DNA from: an uncultured Eggerthellaceae bacterium
GTDB taxonomy: Bacteria > Actinomycetota > Coriobacteriia > Coriobacteriales > Eggerthellaceae
Assembly: GCA_947632575.1 (NCBI GenBank)
Contig: CANRPV010000077.1
Span: 1 to 6,660, forward strand
Direction of reading: 5' to 3'
Length of the DNA stretch: 6,660 bases
Made by a program: the position numbers and the translations under genes. Positions 6,070 through 6,660 of the stretch are shown here, piece by piece. The notes beneath the pieces are model-generated. The model had not been told where the DNA came from. It made no database searches and saw only the letters and a list, made by a program, of their open reading frames with translations. Every line of letters starts with the position of its first letter. Within the stretch, counting starts at the first letter, position 1.

Positions 6070-6575
6070 TTACAGCAAAGCGCGAATGTCGGCGTTGTAG
6101 TCCTTGCCGTTGACCTCGAAAATGCCGTTCGGCTTGTCCACGTTGAGGTAGGTCTCGCCGTTGACGGTCACCTTGTAGGAGATCACCTCGAACGAGAGAT
6201 CGCGCTCAATGTTGTCGCCCCACGCGAAGTCGCCGCCGGTGATGCTCTTGGGGATCACTCGCAGATAGGCTTTGATGTGCTCGGGCGTGTACGAGCCGTC
6301 GTGCACCGTCTTTTGCTGCACGATGTTCGCAATGAGGTCGAACGCTTCGGGCTTGCAGGATGCCACGCGGCGTCGATGCCGTGCTTGGAGACGGTGCATT
6401 CCATGCTTTCCAGCTTGTGGAAGTTGGTCATGGAGATGATCCCGCCCGGCGTTGTCAGGTCAGCCGTTGTCGGAGTGATATCCGGCAGGGTGATGCTTGT
6501 ATTGTGCGCAATGAGCTGGTCGCCTGCGTACACAGACTCAGCTAGCACCGCGCCTCGGAATGCGTCTATGTTCAT
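6070..6575 (-). CDS. Major tail tube protein, P2 FII-like, reading frame broken by a 1-base shift
   Basis: Tube subunits stack into the hollow tail tube inside the sheath, through which DNA passes. The ATG at 6575 opens a frame (MNIDAFRGAV...) that is sensible through about residue 71 (HGIDAAW) and then becomes a basic, serine-rich nonsense tail ending at 6255. The rest of the protein is in the -1 frame from about 6363 (ASCKPEAFDL...) to the TAA at 6072-6070, ending NGKDYNADIRALL. Joining the two parts gives 168 residues, close to the usual FII tube length of about 170. The joined order also fits the family: an N-terminal 'sITLPdi.p' segment, then 'SMECTVSK', and a C-terminal beta part with 'NVDKPNGIFEVNGKD'. 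There is no slippery heptamer at the junction, so programmed frameshifting is unlikely. A missing G next to TGG (6365-6363) would explain it, as either a real mutation or a sequencing error. Upstream of the ATG there is no Shine-Dalgarno sequence, only an A/C-rich CTGCAACC. Confidence 0.8.
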
Positions 6576-6583
6576 GGTTGCAG

Positions 6584-6660
6584 TTAGGAGTTAGCGGTTG
6601 CGGAGAAGAAGCTGTTGAAGCCTTCGTCCGTGAAGTGCACGGTGGCAGTCAGGCTCTTGA
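6584..6660 (-). CDS. Contractile tail sheath protein, C-terminal end only (partial)
   Basis: Only the last 24 codons are inside the window; the gene enters from the right edge and stops with TAA at 6586-6584. The readable end runs KSLTATVHFTDEGF, then a short S/F/A/T-rich tail. A terminal beta-hairpin of the type 'L.A.V.FTDEG' is typical of the C-terminus of P2 FI/Mu gpL-like sheath proteins, where the C-terminal strand helps link neighbouring sheath subunits. The sheath surrounds the tail tube and contracts during infection. Its position directly upstream of the tube gene (8-base gap) is the standard sheath-tube order and supports the call. The other two frames of this stretch give arginine-rich or stop-containing peptides. 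The identification rests on a short tail and on gene order. Confidence 0.7.
   Translation of the reverse strand, partial: KSLTATVHFTDEGFNSFFSATANS

Noticed and set aside
6255..6399. Programmed frameshift in the tube gene
   Set aside because: No X XXY YYZ heptamer lies in the overlap of the two frames, and tube genes are not known to need recoding.
1..6660. CRISPR array, tRNA, rRNA, insertion sequence or attachment site
   Set aside because: No spaced direct repeats, cloverleaf, transposase frame or terminal inverted repeats were seen; the window is almost fully covered by tail genes.
1..6660. Extracellular contractile injection system instead of a phage tail
   Set aside because: A frameshifting chaperone, a phage-type tape measure and protein X point to a phage or phage-derived tail; no AAA+ ATPase or multiple tube/sheath paralogues are visible, though the window is too small to exclude a tailocin.

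Overview
This window is one stretch of a contractile-tail (myovirus-type) structural module. Every supported gene lies on the minus strand, so the genes are read from the right end of the window to the left. Gene content and order match the tail regions of P2-like and Mu-like phages: tail sheath, tail tube, frameshifting tail assembly chaperone, tape measure, small LysM-like tail protein X, hub protein D, spike V/gp45, a gpU/CIS-tube-like protein, a gp25/W-like wedge protein, and baseplate J. The base composition is moderately G+C rich. The host is probably a Gram-negative bacterium, because P2/Mu-type tails are typical of such hosts, but the window holds no host gene, attachment site, integrase or capsid gene. 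It could therefore come from a phage, a prophage or a phage-tail-like bacteriocin.

Layout in transcription order. Positions 6660-6584 hold the last 24 codons of the sheath. Positions 6575-6070 hold the tail tube gene, whose frame is broken by one base near 6363. An intergenic region at 6069-5959 contains a strong hairpin. Positions 5958-5477 hold the chaperone, made as a short form (stop at 5602) and as a predicted -1 frameshift form (slippery TTTTTTC at 5698-5692, stop at 5477). The tape measure (5474-3171) carries a striking tryptophan repeat. Positions 3178-2963 encode protein X. Positions 2966-1509 encode D, with an apparent gpU-like domain fused at its N-terminus. Positions 1502-1089 encode the spike with an HxH tip motif. 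Positions 1092-490 encode a second gpU/CIS-tube-like protein with a lysine-rich tail. Positions 487-221 encode a very short gp25-like protein with the EPR motif. Positions 224-1 encode the N-terminus of baseplate J.

How the parts work together: the sheath surrounds the tube and contracts. The two chaperone forms coat the tape measure while tube subunits polymerise, and the tape measure sets tail length. X, the gpU-like domains and D join the tube to the baseplate hub. V is the puncturing spike, and W and J build the wedges that trigger sheath contraction. Genes from the chaperone leftward are packed with 2-base gaps or 4-8 base overlaps, mostly ATGA, which suggests translational coupling. None of the nine starts has a recognisable Shine-Dalgarno sequence.

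I found no new stand-alone system here. The points most worth attention are the clear -1 frameshift signal, the 40-residue (11+11+11+7) tryptophan repeat in the tape measure, the hairpin before the chaperone gene, the duplicated gpU-like domains, and the broken tube frame.
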